From: Caballeronia hypogeia
Lineage (GTDB): Bacteria > Pseudomonadota > Gammaproteobacteria > Burkholderiales > Burkholderiaceae
DNA length: 64,000 nucleotides
Direction: 5' to 3'
NCBI RefSeq assembly: GCF_001544875.2
Contig: NZ_FCOA02000012.1
Coordinates: forward strand, 1-64,000
The notes under the pieces are model-generated. The model was given only the letters and a program-made list of their open reading frames with translations. It did no database searches and was not told where the DNA came from. A program made the position numbers and the translations under genes. This document shows, piece by piece, positions 16,641 through 24,785 of the stretch (the first letter of the stretch is position 1; the number at the start of each line of letters is the position of its first letter).

Positions 16641-17489
16641 TCAGTTGAGCGCCGCGCTCAGCTTGCGCCGCCATTGCGACACGAGATCCGGCTGGTTCGC
16701 CGCGAGGTCGAACACCGAGAGCATGGTCTTGCGGCCGACATCGTCCATGAAGGCGCGGTCACGCACGACGATCGCGAGCAGATGCTCCAGCGCGCCCGCA
16801 TAGTCGCGCCCCGCGATCAGCCGATTGGCCAGCGCGAAGCGCGCGTCGAGATCGTCGGGCTTCGCGTTGACCGCGTCGATCAGCGCGTCGGCGGGCGGCA
16901 GGTCGGCTGCAGCGTCGGCGGCGTCGAGCTCGGTCTTGAGCGCGTTGTAGCGCGCGTCGATGCCTTGCGTCGTTTTCGGCGACAGCAGCTTGTCCTCGTC
17001 CTTCGCTTCGTCGATGCGGCGCTCCGCGATCAGCCATTCGATCAGGTCCAGACGCGCGTCGTCGTAACCGGGATCGAGCGCGAGCGCGGCCTTGATCGTG
17101 TCGATGGCCAGCTTGCGGTCGCCGGCCGCCCACGCGCTATGCGCGGCGCGGCGCTCGGCGTCGGGGCCGGCGGGCACGAGCCGGTCGAGAAACTCGCGCA
17201 ACTGGCCTTCCGGCAGCACGCCGATGAACTGATCGACCGGGCGGCCCTCGGCGAACGCGATCACGTGCGGAATGCTGCGCACCTGAAAGTGTCCGGCGAG
17301 TTCCTGATTCTCGTCGACATTCACCTTCACGAGCTTCCATGCGCCGCCCGCTTCGGCCTCGAGCCTTTCGAGCATTGGCCCGAGCGTCTTGCAGGGGCCG
17401 CACCACGGGGCCCAGAAATCGACCAGAACGGGCGCGAGCATCGACGCGTTGATGACGTCGTTCTCGAAGGTGGCGAGGGTCGTATCCAT
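16641..17489 (-). CDS. Thioredoxin/TPR co-chaperone, CnoX (YbbN)-like
   Basis: The 282-residue protein has an N-terminal thioredoxin fold with the active site WCGPCK at residues 29-34 (VLVDFWAPWCGPCKTLGPML). A C-terminal helical region of tetratricopeptide type follows (AAWAGDRKLAIDTIKAALAL, DARFALANRLIAGRDYAGAL). This matches YbbN/CnoX, a chaperedoxin that protects proteins from over-oxidation and hands them to GroEL in E. coli. Unlike E. coli CnoX (SxxC), the CxxC here is complete, so it may also be redox active. It ends near the bidirectional terminator. Confidence 0.9.
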   Translation of the reverse strand: MDTTLATFENDVINASMLAPVLVDFWAPWCGPCKTLGPMLERLEAEAGGAWKLVKVNVDENQELAGHFQVRSIPHVIAFAEGRPVDQFIGVLPEGQLREFLDRLVPAGPDAERRAAHSAWAAGDRKLAIDTIKAALALDPGYDDARLDLIEWLIAERRIDEAKDEDKLLSPKTTQGIDARYNALKTELDAADAAADLPPADALIDAVNAKPDDLDARFALANRLIAGRDYAGALEHLLAIVVRDRAFMDDVGRKTMLSVFDLAANQPDLVSQWRRKLSAALN

Positions 17490-17574
17490 GCGTTTTCTCC
17501 TAATGCTTGCGGTCTATCTCGACCAGTTTGGGACGATCCACGCGATTCTCAAGCGCCTAGGCGCCGCTGCGCGC

Positions 17575-18474
17575 TTACGCGTCGGGCGCGCGCGTTTCGC
17601 GGCGCCCCGGCGGCAGCGGGATGAATTCGGTTTCGCCAGGCACCTGGCCCATGCGCTGCTCGGTCCACGCGGTCTTGGCGGCCTCGATTTTCTCGCGCGC
17701 GCTCGACACGAAATTCCATTCGATGAAGCGCGGCCCGTCGAGCGGTGCGCCGCCGAGCAGCATCGCGACCGCGCCGTTCGTGCTTTGCAATCTCACGTCA
17801 GCGTCTGCCGTGAGCACGGCCATCTGCTCCGCAGGCAGCGGCTCGCCGTCGATGCTCAGATCGCCGCTCACGAGATAGACACCGCGTTCCTCGTGCTCCG
17901 TATCGAGCACGATCTCGCTGCCGGGGGCGAACTGCGCCGCGACGTAGAGCGTCGGCGAGAACGTCCGCGTCGGGGCTTTCGCGCCGAACGCGCTGCCCGC
18001 GATCACGCGCAGCGTCACGCCATCGCGCTCGATCTGCGGCAGGGCGGCCGCCGCGTGGTGTTCGAACGCGGGCTCGACTTCCTCGCTCGCCACCGGCAGC
18101 GCGACCCAGGTCTGGATGCCGTGCATCGTCTGGCCGGCGGCGCGCTCTTCGTCGGGCGTGCGCTCCGAATGGACGATGCCGCGTCCGGCGGTCATCCAGT
18201 TGACGTCGCCGGGGGTGATCTTCTGCACCGAGCCGAGGCTGTCGCGATGCATGATCGCGCCTTCGAACAGATAGGTGACCGTCGCGAGCCCGATATGCGG
18301 ATGCGGGCGCACGTCGAGGCCCTTGCCGGGCACGAGGGTTGCGGGACCGATGTGGTCGAAAAAAATGAAGGGTCCGACGGTGCGCGCCGCGAGCGCGGGC
18401 AGCACGCGCCGCACCATGAGGCCGCCGACGTCGTGCTGGTGTGGCTTGAGCAAATCGCGGATCGTCGATGACAT
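17575..18474 (-). CDS. Pirin family protein
   Basis: The 299-residue protein has two cupin barrels. The N-terminal one carries DVRPHPHIGLATVTYLFEG and MTAGRGIVHSERTP, the metal-binding histidines and glutamate of pirins. The C-terminal part (FIEWNFVSSAREKIEAAKTAW) is typical of the YhhW/pirin group. Some bacterial pirins are quercetin 2,3-dioxygenases; others have unknown roles, so the substrate is not assigned. The ATG at 18474 is chosen because the protein then begins at the conserved MSSTIRDLL. Confidence 0.9.
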   Translation of the reverse strand: MSSTIRDLLKPHQHDVGGLMVRRVLPALAARTVGPFIFFDHIGPATLVPGKGLDVRPHPHIGLATVTYLFEGAIMHRDSLGSVQKITPGDVNWMTAGRGIVHSERTPDEERAAGQTMHGIQTWVALPVASEEVEPAFEHHAAAALPQIERDGVTLRVIAGSAFGAKAPTRTFSPTLYVAAQFAPGSEIVLDTEHEERGVYLVSGDLSIDGEPLPAEQMAVLTADADVRLQSTNGAVAMLLGGAPLDGPRFIEWNFVSSAREKIEAAKTAWTEQRMGQVPGETEFIPLPPGRRETRAPDA

Positions 18475-18652
18475 GGCGGATTCCGAAGGCAGTTCGGGCG
18501 CCGGAATGGCGTCCGTGGAGCCGTCGATTCTACCGGCCGATGCCACGTGGCGCAGGCGCGCCGCCGCGCCCCTCGTTTTTGCGCCGCCGCGCTTGATCGG
18601 CGTGAATGCGGCTTCGCGCAACGTTTTGCAACGTAACCAAGGGAGTTCGAGA

Positions 18653-18919
18653 ATGAGCAAGAACAAGTTGATGATCGCCATCACCACGGGCCTTTTCGCC
18701 GCCACCGCCGCGACGGGCGCGTTCGCGCAGACCTCGTCGGGCAATTCGTCGGCGGCGATGGGCAACGACGCCATGACCGCCGCCCCCGGCAACGCGGCGA
18801 GCGCGGCGCCCGCCAAGAAGCACAAGATGCACAAGCATTCGGGACATGCGGCGAGCAAGAAGACGCCCGCCGCCGAGACTGGCAACAACGGCGCCGCGGA
18901 AGGCGGTCAAAGCAAGTAA
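18653..18919 (+). CDS. Small secreted His/Lys-rich protein
   Basis: The 88-residue product has a clear signal peptide (MSKNKLMIAITTGLFAATAA, cleavage expected after AFA at about residue 25). A low-complexity mature region follows, rich in Ala, Gly and Ser, with a basic cluster KKHKMHKHSGHAASKK. It is presumably periplasmic; the histidine and methionine cluster could bind metal, but that is speculation. I recognise no domain. The start has a GGGAG nine bases upstream, and a strong terminator follows at 18951, so it is a monocistronic gene. Confidence 0.75.
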   Translation: MSKNKLMIAITTGLFAATAATGAFAQTSSGNSSAAMGNDAMTAAPGNAASAAPAKKHKMHKHSGHAASKKTPAAETGNNGAAEGGQSK

Positions 18920-18950
18920 GCGTTCATCCCTGCGCACCACCACGCAAACC

Positions 18951-18986
18951 AGCGCTCGCGCCGCCCGAACGGCGCGAGCGCTTTCT
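18951..18986 (+). terminator. Rho-independent terminator of the small secreted protein gene
   Basis: A perfect 13-pair stem AGCGCTCGCGCCG / CGGCGCGAGCGCT with a six-base loop, followed by TTCTT, 32 bases after the stop codon. Confidence 0.85.
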
Positions 18987-19086
18987 TGCCCTCGTCGTAA
19001 GCCCTGCAGTATTTGACAAGCCCGCCGCGACGCGCTCGGCTACACTTTACGGCTCGCCAATAACGCAATGACACGAGGGAAAGGCG

Positions 19087-19968
19087 ATGTCGCCAAAGGA
19101 TTTGCTGATTGCAACGGTGGTCATTTTCGCGTGGGGCGTGAATTTCGTCGTCATCAAGCTGGGTCTGCATGGCGTGCCGCCTATGCTGCTCGGCGCATTG
19201 CGCTTCGCGCTCGCCGCGTTGCCGGCGTTCTTCGTCAAACGTCCGCAGGTTCCGCTGCGCTGGCTCTTCGCCTACGGCCTCACCATTTCCCTCGGGCAGT
19301 TCGCGCTGCTGTTCTACGGCATGTACGTCGGCATGCCGGCCGGGCTCGCGTCGCTCGTGCTGCAGGCGCAGGCGTTCTTCACGCTGATTTTCGCGGCGAT
19401 GTTTCTGGGCGAACGCATCCGTCCGGCGAACATCTCAGGTCTGCTGATCGCGGCGTGCGGGCTCGCGCTGATCGGCATGCGTGGCGGCCAGGCGATGACC
19501 GTCACCGGCTTCCTGTTCACGCTCGCCGCCTCCGCGATGTGGGCGCTCGGTAACGTCGTCACGAAGGCGATGGGCAAGGTCGATCTGCTCTCGCTCGTCG
19601 TCTGGGGCAGCCTGATCCCGCCGTTGCCGTTCTTCGCGCTGTCGCTGGTTTTCGAAGGCCCGGCGCGCATCGAAGCGAGCCTCGCGAACATCCCGCTCGT
19701 CTCGGTGTTCGCGATCCTCTATCTCTCGTTCGTCGCGACGCTCGTCGGTTACAGCCTGTGGGGAAAGTTGCTGGCGCGCTATCCGGCGGGAAGCGTCGCG
19801 CCGTTTTCGCTGCTCGTCCCGGTAATCGGGCTCGTGTCGGCGGCGGTCGTGCTCGGCGAGGAGATGAACGCGGCGCAGGTGGCGGGCGCCGCGCTCGTCA
19901 TGGCGGGACTCGTGGTGAACGTGTTCGGTGCACGGCTCGTCCGGCGCGTGCTGCCTTCCACGCGCTGA
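19087..19968 (+). CDS. DMT superfamily transporter (EamA family)
   Basis: The 293-residue protein has about ten hydrophobic helices arranged as two EamA repeats. The first begins LLIATVVIFAWGVNFVVIKL and includes FTLIFAAMFLGERI; the second includes FAILYLSFVATLVGYSLWGKLL and GLVSAAVVLGEEMN. It resembles YdeD/EamA exporters of cysteine or amino-acid derivatives, but the substrate cannot be read from sequence. It lies in the inner membrane. It is a single gene with a short 5' gap and no operon partner. Confidence 0.88.
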   Translation: MSPKDLLIATVVIFAWGVNFVVIKLGLHGVPPMLLGALRFALAALPAFFVKRPQVPLRWLFAYGLTISLGQFALLFYGMYVGMPAGLASLVLQAQAFFTLIFAAMFLGERIRPANISGLLIAACGLALIGMRGGQAMTVTGFLFTLAASAMWALGNVVTKAMGKVDLLSLVVWGSLIPPLPFFALSLVFEGPARIEASLANIPLVSVFAILYLSFVATLVGYSLWGKLLARYPAGSVAPFSLLVPVIGLVSAAVVLGEEMNAAQVAGAALVMAGLVVNVFGARLVRRVLPSTR

Positions 19969-19986
19969 ACGAAGCCGTCATGCGCC

Positions 19987-21504
19987 TCAGGTCATGCGGC
20001 TCTTCGCGAGCGGCGGATTCGCCGCGAAGTAGCGCTTGATGCCTTTCATGATTGCGTTGGCCATCTTGTCGCGATAGGCGTCGTCGTTGAGGCGCGCTTC
20101 CTCGTCCGGGTTGCTGATGAACGCCGTCTCCACCAGGATCGACGGAATGTCAGGTGCTTTCAGCACGGCGAACCCGGCCTGTTCGACCGAGCCCTTGTGC
20201 AGCTTGTTGATACTGCCGATCTCGTTCAGTACGAAGCTGCCGTAGCGCATCGAATCGCGGATCTGCGCCGTGGTCGACATGTCGAAGAGGGCGCGGTTCA
20301 CGCTCGCGTCCTGCGACTTCACGTTGATGCCGCCGACCTGATCCGATGCGTTCTCCTTGGCCGCCATCCAGCGCGCCGCCGCGCTCGATGCGCCGTGCTC
20401 CGACAGCGCGAACACCGACGAGCCGCGCGCATCGGGCGAAGTAAACGCGTCCGCGTGAATCGACACGAACAGGTCCGCGGACACGCGCTGCGCCTTCTGC
20501 ACGCGCACGTTGAGCGGCACGAAGAAGTCGGCGTCGCGGGTCATCATCGCGCGCATGTTGGGCTGGGCGTCGATCTTCGCGCGCAGCTTCTTCGCGATGT
20601 CGAGTGCGATGTGCTTCTCGTAAGTGCCCTGGCCGCCGATCGCGCCGGGATCCTCTCCGCCATGGCCCGGATCGATTGCGACGGTGAGCAGGCGCGTCGT
20701 GCCGGCGTTCTGCTTGGGCGCGGAAAACTGATATTGATCGTCGTCGTCATCTTTCTTCGCGATGACGGGCGGCGCGGGCGGCGTCGATGGCACGCGCGGC
20801 TTGACGGCGGGCTTGGGCGTCGGCGCGGCTTCAGCGGGCGCGTCGTTCTGCGCGTACTTCTGGAAGAACTCGTCGGTCGAATCCGGCGTGCCCGGTTTCT
20901 GAGCGGTGGCCGGCCCCGAAAGCGTGGCGGGCGGCGGAGCGGTCGGATTCGGATTGGCGCGGTCGAGCGCCTCCTGCTTGCGCTCGGTCTGCGCGAGCAG
21001 TTCCATCAGCGGATCGGGGGCGACGGCCGGATACAGGTCGAACACGAGCCGGTACTTGTAGCTGCCGATCGGACCCAGCGTGAACACCTGCGGCTTGACC
21101 GACCCCTTCAGGTCGAACACCATGCGCACGACATGCGGCTGATATTGCCCGATGCGCACCGACTGGATCTGTGGATCGTTCGGCGCGATCTTCGAAACGA
21201 GGTCGCGCAACGCCTGATCCAGATCGATGCCGGAGAGATCGACGACGAGCCGGTCCGGTCCCTGCAGCAACTGGTTGGCGTTCTGCAGCGGCTGATCCGA
21301 TTCGATCGTGACGCGCGTGTAATCGCGCGCGGGCCACACGCGCACGCCGAGCACGCTGCTGGCATGCGCTAGCTTCGGCGCGGCGAGCGCGAGCACGAGC
21401 GTCGAGGCGCCAGCGCGCAGCACCTGGCGACGACGCCAGTTGTGCGGCGCGGTGGCGCCCGCTTCGATCGAATGGAACGGCTTGATCAACATCTTTCGAG
21501 ACAT
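19987..21504 (-). CDS. amiC: N-acetylmuramoyl-L-alanine amidase AmiC
   Basis: The 505-residue protein has a Tat-type signal (NWRRRQVLRAGASTLVLALA) and an AMIN domain at about residues 50-160. A proline/lysine linker then leads to an Amidase_3 zinc domain (VAIDPGHGGEDPGAIGGQGTYEKHIALD, LFVSIHADAF, VETAFISNPDEEARL). This layout is AmiC: exported folded by Tat, it cleaves the septal peptidoglycan peptide link during cell separation. The start lies 19 bases inside tsaE, with an AGGAAAG site upstream, so the two are translationally linked. Confidence 0.93.
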   Translation of the reverse strand: MSRKMLIKPFHSIEAGATAPHNWRRRQVLRAGASTLVLALAAPKLAHASSVLGVRVWPARDYTRVTIESDQPLQNANQLLQGPDRLVVDLSGIDLDQALRDLVSKIAPNDPQIQSVRIGQYQPHVVRMVFDLKGSVKPQVFTLGPIGSYKYRLVFDLYPAVAPDPLMELLAQTERKQEALDRANPNPTAPPPATLSGPATAQKPGTPDSTDEFFQKYAQNDAPAEAAPTPKPAVKPRVPSTPPAPPVIAKKDDDDDQYQFSAPKQNAGTTRLLTVAIDPGHGGEDPGAIGGQGTYEKHIALDIAKKLRAKIDAQPNMRAMMTRDADFFVPLNVRVQKAQRVSADLFVSIHADAFTSPDARGSSVFALSEHGASSAAARWMAAKENASDQVGGINVKSQDASVNRALFDMSTTAQIRDSMRYGSFVLNEIGSINKLHKGSVEQAGFAVLKAPDIPSILVETAFISNPDEEARLNDDAYRDKMANAIMKGIKRYFAANPPLAKSRMT

Positions 21505-22049
21505 GACTTTCCTGTTTCGCTAAACGCCCGCGCGGTCAGGACGCGGCCTTCTTCATTCGAATCGGCTTCGTTCGGCAACGACAGTTGGAACACGAGGTCC
21601 GGCACGCCGAGCAGGCCGCCCGCCTGCTGCGGCCACTCGACGAGGCACAACGCGCCCGCGTCGAAATATTCGCGAAAGCCGGCATCGGCCCATTCGGCCG
21701 GATCGGCGAAGCGATAGAGATCGAAGTGATAAACGTCGAGCGGACCGCTTTCGATGACGAGCGAGTACGGCTCGACGAGCGTATAAGTCGGGCTCTTCAC
21801 GCGGCCGACATGGCCGAGCGCGCGCAGCGTCGCGCGCACCAGCGTGGTCTTGCCCGCGCCGAGATCTCCGATCAACTGGACTTGCAGGCCTGAAAAACGT
21901 TCAGACGATGTTGCCTTGCGCGTTTCATCGAAGGCGCGCGCGAAGCGTTCTCCGAAAGCGAGCGTCGCCGCTTCGTCGCGCAGGTCGAAGCGGCGTTCGA
22001 GAAGCGCGGCGGATGAGTCTTGCGTCGTTCGTGCGGGGCTTTCGGGCAT
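21486..22049 (-). CDS. tsaE: tRNA threonylcarbamoyladenosine biosynthesis ATPase TsaE
   Basis: The 187-residue protein has the Walker A GDLGAGKTTLVRATLRALG, VKSPTYTLVEPY and FDLYRFADPAEW, all TsaE signatures. It is the ATPase that resets the TsaBD complex during t6A37 synthesis on tRNA; tcdA, which modifies the same base further, is 5 kb away. The ATG at 22049 (MPESPARTTQ) is chosen because the longer frame would overlap queG. The queG start is only 18 bases away and divergent. amiC overlaps the 3' end. Confidence 0.92.
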   Translation of the reverse strand: MPESPARTTQDSSAALLERRFDLRDEAATLAFGERFARAFDETRKATSSERFSGLQVQLIGDLGAGKTTLVRATLRALGHVGRVKSPTYTLVEPYSLVIESGPLDVYHFDLYRFADPAEWADAGFREYFDAGALCLVEWPQQAGGLLGVPDLVFQLSLPNEADSNEEGRVLTARAFSETGKSCLERC

Positions 22050-22055
22050 TGCTCG

Positions 22056-22061
22056 TAAAAT
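22056..22061 (+). promoter_or_regulatory. -10-like hexamer just before queG
   Basis: TAAAAT ends six bases before the queG ATG at 22068, so the predicted transcript would begin at or near that ATG. No good -35 is visible, and the tsaE start is embedded in the same 18-base gap. See the finding on leaderless transcripts. Confidence 0.35.
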
Positions 22062-22067
22062 GTCGTG

Positions 22068-23327
22068 ATGAACCGATTGCCGGAACATTCCGTTGAAATC
22101 ACGACCGCGTCCAGCGACGCTGCCGCTGAGTCCGTCTCAGAGTCTCGCGCCTTCACTCACGACGAGGAGGCCGCGCTGGCTGAACTCGCGCAACGCATCA
22201 AGGCGTGGGGGCGCGAGTTGGGATTCGGTGCGGTCGGTATCAGCGATATCGACCTGACAGATGCCGAGAAAGGCTTGGCTGACTGGCTCGAAGCAGGCTA
22301 TCACGGCGAAATGGATTATATGGCCAAACATGGTATGAAACGCGCGAGACCGGCCGAGCTTGTGGCCGGAACGCGACGGGTCATCACCGCGCGCATGGCT
22401 TATCTGCCGGCTCAAACGCTGGCCAAACAGGGCGATGAAAGTGTCGTGACAGCCGACGGTCAGAAGAACGACTGGCGCGCCATAGAATGGTCGCGCCTTT
22501 CGAAGCCGTCGCAGGCGATGGTCTCCATTTACGCGCGCGGCCGCGACTATCACAAGGTCATGCGCAACCGGCTGCAGCAACTTGCAGAGCGCATCGAAGG
22601 CGAAATCGGTCAGTTCGGGTATCGCGCGTTCACGGATTCCGCGCCGGTGCTGGAAGTTGCGCTCGCGCAGAAGGCGGGCAACGGGTGGCGGGGCAAACAT
22701 ACTTTGCTGCTCGATCGCGATGCCGGCTCGCTGTTCTTCCTCGGTGAGATTTTCGTCGATGTGCCGCTGCCCGTCGATCCGGATTCCGAGCACGACGGCG
22801 CGCATTGCGGGCAGTGCACGCGCTGCATCGGCGCGTGCCCGACAGGGGCGATCGTGGCGCCGTATCGCGTCGATGCGCGGCGCTGCATCTCGTATCTGAC
22901 GATCGAGCTGCATGGCGCCATTCCCGAGGACATGCGTCCGCTGATCGGCAATCGCGTCTACGGCTGCGACGATTGTCAGCTCGTCTGTCCGTGGAACAAG
23001 TTCGCGCAGGCCGCGCCGGTCGCGGATTTCGACGTGCGGCACGGGCTGGATCGCGCGACGCTCGTCGAGTTGTTCGCGTGGAGCCCCGACGATTTCGACA
23101 CGCGCATGCAGGGCAGCGCGATCCGGCGCATCGGACACGAGCGCTGGCTGCGCAACATCGCGACCGCGATGGGCAATGCGTTGCGCGCAGCTTCGCTCGA
23201 TGCGGGCGAACGCCATGCCATCGTCGAAGCATTGCGAGCGCGCGCGGACGATCCGTCGGCGCTGGTGCGCGAGCATGTGCTCTGGGCGCTCAAGCAAGGA
23301 GACACGCATGAAGAACCTGCCGTTTGA
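22068..23327 (+). CDS. queG: Epoxyqueuosine reductase
   Basis: The 419-residue protein carries two 4Fe-4S cluster motifs, CGQCTRCIGACPTGAIVAP and YGCDDCQLVCPWN. It also has the QueG N-terminal domain (FGAVGISDIDLTDAEKGLADW) and the C-terminal HEAT-like repeat. The cobalamin-dependent enzyme reduces epoxyqueuosine to queuosine in tRNA wobble position 34. GTG at 22065 is an alternative start. The gene overlaps ogt by 20 bases and leads a queG-ogt-xerD string. Confidence 0.93.
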   Translation: MNRLPEHSVEITTASSDAAAESVSESRAFTHDEEAALAELAQRIKAWGRELGFGAVGISDIDLTDAEKGLADWLEAGYHGEMDYMAKHGMKRARPAELVAGTRRVITARMAYLPAQTLAKQGDESVVTADGQKNDWRAIEWSRLSKPSQAMVSIYARGRDYHKVMRNRLQQLAERIEGEIGQFGYRAFTDSAPVLEVALAQKAGNGWRGKHTLLLDRDAGSLFFLGEIFVDVPLPVDPDSEHDGAHCGQCTRCIGACPTGAIVAPYRVDARRCISYLTIELHGAIPEDMRPLIGNRVYGCDDCQLVCPWNKFAQAAPVADFDVRHGLDRATLVELFAWSPDDFDTRMQGSAIRRIGHERWLRNIATAMGNALRAASLDAGERHAIVEALRARADDPSALVREHVLWALKQGDTHEEPAV

Positions 23328-23850
23328 CGCACCCGCTGGCCGCGCGGCCGGCGCTTCGCGAACGCAGCCGGGCATGAAGCCATTCGATGCCGTCATCGAC
23401 GCGCCGTTCGGCAAGGTCGGCATTCGCGCCGACGAGTCGAGCGTGCGCGAGATCGTCTATCTCCCCGGCGATATCAGAAGCATCGCGCCTGAATCTCCGC
23501 TCGCGATGGCAGCCGCCGCGCAAATCCGCGCGTATTTTCAAACGCCTTCGACGCGCTTCGACCTGCCGCTCGCGATTGGCGGCACGGCGTTTCAGCGGCG
23601 CGTGTGGCAGGGCATCAGCAGCATCGCGCCGGGCAGCGTCTGGACCTACGGACAACTTGCGCGAGAAATCGGCAGCGTGCCGCGAGCGGTCGGGCAGGCG
23701 TGCGGCTCCAATCCGCTGCCGATCGTGATACCGTGCCACCGGGTAGTGGCGTCGGGTGGAATCGGCGGATTCGCGCATCATCCCGGCGAAGGTTTTTATC
23801 GCAACGTGAAGCGCTGGCTGCTGGCGCACGAAGGTGTATCGATCGCATGA
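23308..23850 (+). CDS. ogt: Methylated-DNA--protein-cysteine methyltransferase
   Basis: The 180-residue protein has the alkyl-acceptor motif PIVIPCHRVVASGG with Cys143, and the helix-turn-helix GSVWTYGQLAREIGSVPRAVGQA. It transfers methyl groups from O6-methylguanine to itself. The start at 23308 has a strong AAGGAGA eight bases upstream, within the queG end. Its stop overlaps the xerD start by four bases. DNA repair, tRNA modification and recombination genes are here in one transcript; this grouping is common in Burkholderiaceae. Confidence 0.93.
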   Translation: MKNLPFDAPAGRAAGASRTQPGMKPFDAVIDAPFGKVGIRADESSVREIVYLPGDIRSIAPESPLAMAAAAQIRAYFQTPSTRFDLPLAIGGTAFQRRVWQGISSIAPGSVWTYGQLAREIGSVPRAVGQACGSNPLPIVIPCHRVVASGGIGGFAHHPGEGFYRNVKRWLLAHEGVSIA

Positions 23851-24776
23851 CGAGCGCAACGACTGAAGAAATTCCAACGCCCGGGCTCGCCGCGAGCCAT
23901 GACTCGATCGATCTCTTTTGCGACGCGCTGTGGCTCGAACACGGGCTCGCCAAGAACTCGCTCGAAGCATATAGACGCGACCTGAAGCTCTTCGCCGAAT
24001 GGCTCGGCAAGACACGCGGCGCATCGCTCGATTTCGCCGTCGAAGCCGACATGAACGGTTACATGGCCGCGCGCCGCGGCGACAAGGCGACCTCCGCGAA
24101 CCGTCGCTTGTCCGTGTTTCGCCGCTATTACGCGTGGGCTATGCGCGAGCATCGCACTGCCGCCGATCCGACGCTCAAGCTGCGTTCGGCGAAGCAGCCG
24201 CCGCGCTTTCCTTCGACGCTCAACGAGGCGCAAGTCGAGGCGCTGCTCGGCGCGCCGGACATCGAGACACCGCTCGGACTGCGCGATCGCACGATGCTCG
24301 AACTGATGTACGCGAGCGGGCTGCGCGTGACCGAACTCGTCACGCTGAAGACGGTCGAGCTCGGTCTGAACGAAGGCGTCGTGCGCGTGATGGGCAAGGG
24401 CTCGAAGGAGCGCCTCATTCCGTTCGGCGAGACGGCGCACGACTGGCTCGAACGCTACCTCCGAGAAGCGCGTCCGGCGCTGCTCGGCGCGCGCGCGGCG
24501 GACGCGCTGTTCGTGACGGCGCGCGGCGAGGGCATGACGCGCCAGCAGTTCTGGAACATCATCAAGCGCCACGCGCTGAACGGCGGCGTGCATGCGCCGC
24601 TGTCGCCGCACACGCTGCGTCATGCGTTCGCGACGCATCTGCTCAATCACGGCGCGGACCTGCGCGTCGTGCAGTTGCTGCTCGGCCACTCGGACATCTC
24701 GACCACGCAGATCTACACACACGTGGCGCGCGAGCGGCTGCACAAGCTGCATCGCGAGCATCATCCGCGCGGGTGA
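23847..24776 (+). CDS. xerD: Tyrosine recombinase XerD
   Basis: The 309-residue protein has an N-terminal core-binding SAM-like domain and a C-terminal catalytic domain. The catalytic residues are ASGLRVTEL (Arg), KGSKERLIP (Lys), HTLRHAFATHLL (His, Arg), LGHSDIS (His) and QIYTHV (Tyr). With XerC it resolves chromosome dimers at dif. The length and HGADLRVVQLLLGHSDISTT block favour XerD over a phage integrase; no mobile element flanks it. It begins in an ATGA overlap with ogt. The next gene is convergent, ten bases on. Confidence 0.92.
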   Translation: MTSATTEEIPTPGLAASHDSIDLFCDALWLEHGLAKNSLEAYRRDLKLFAEWLGKTRGASLDFAVEADMNGYMAARRGDKATSANRRLSVFRRYYAWAMREHRTAADPTLKLRSAKQPPRFPSTLNEAQVEALLGAPDIETPLGLRDRTMLELMYASGLRVTELVTLKTVELGLNEGVVRVMGKGSKERLIPFGETAHDWLERYLREARPALLGARAADALFVTARGEGMTRQQFWNIIKRHALNGGVHAPLSPHTLRHAFATHLLNHGADLRVVQLLLGHSDISTTQIYTHVARERLHKLHREHHPRG

Positions 24777-24785
24777 GCCGAAGCG

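Noticed and set aside
23847..24776. Tyrosine recombinase as a mobile-element integrase
   Set aside because: Its length, motifs and operon place are those of XerD; no attachment-site repeats or accessory cargo are present.
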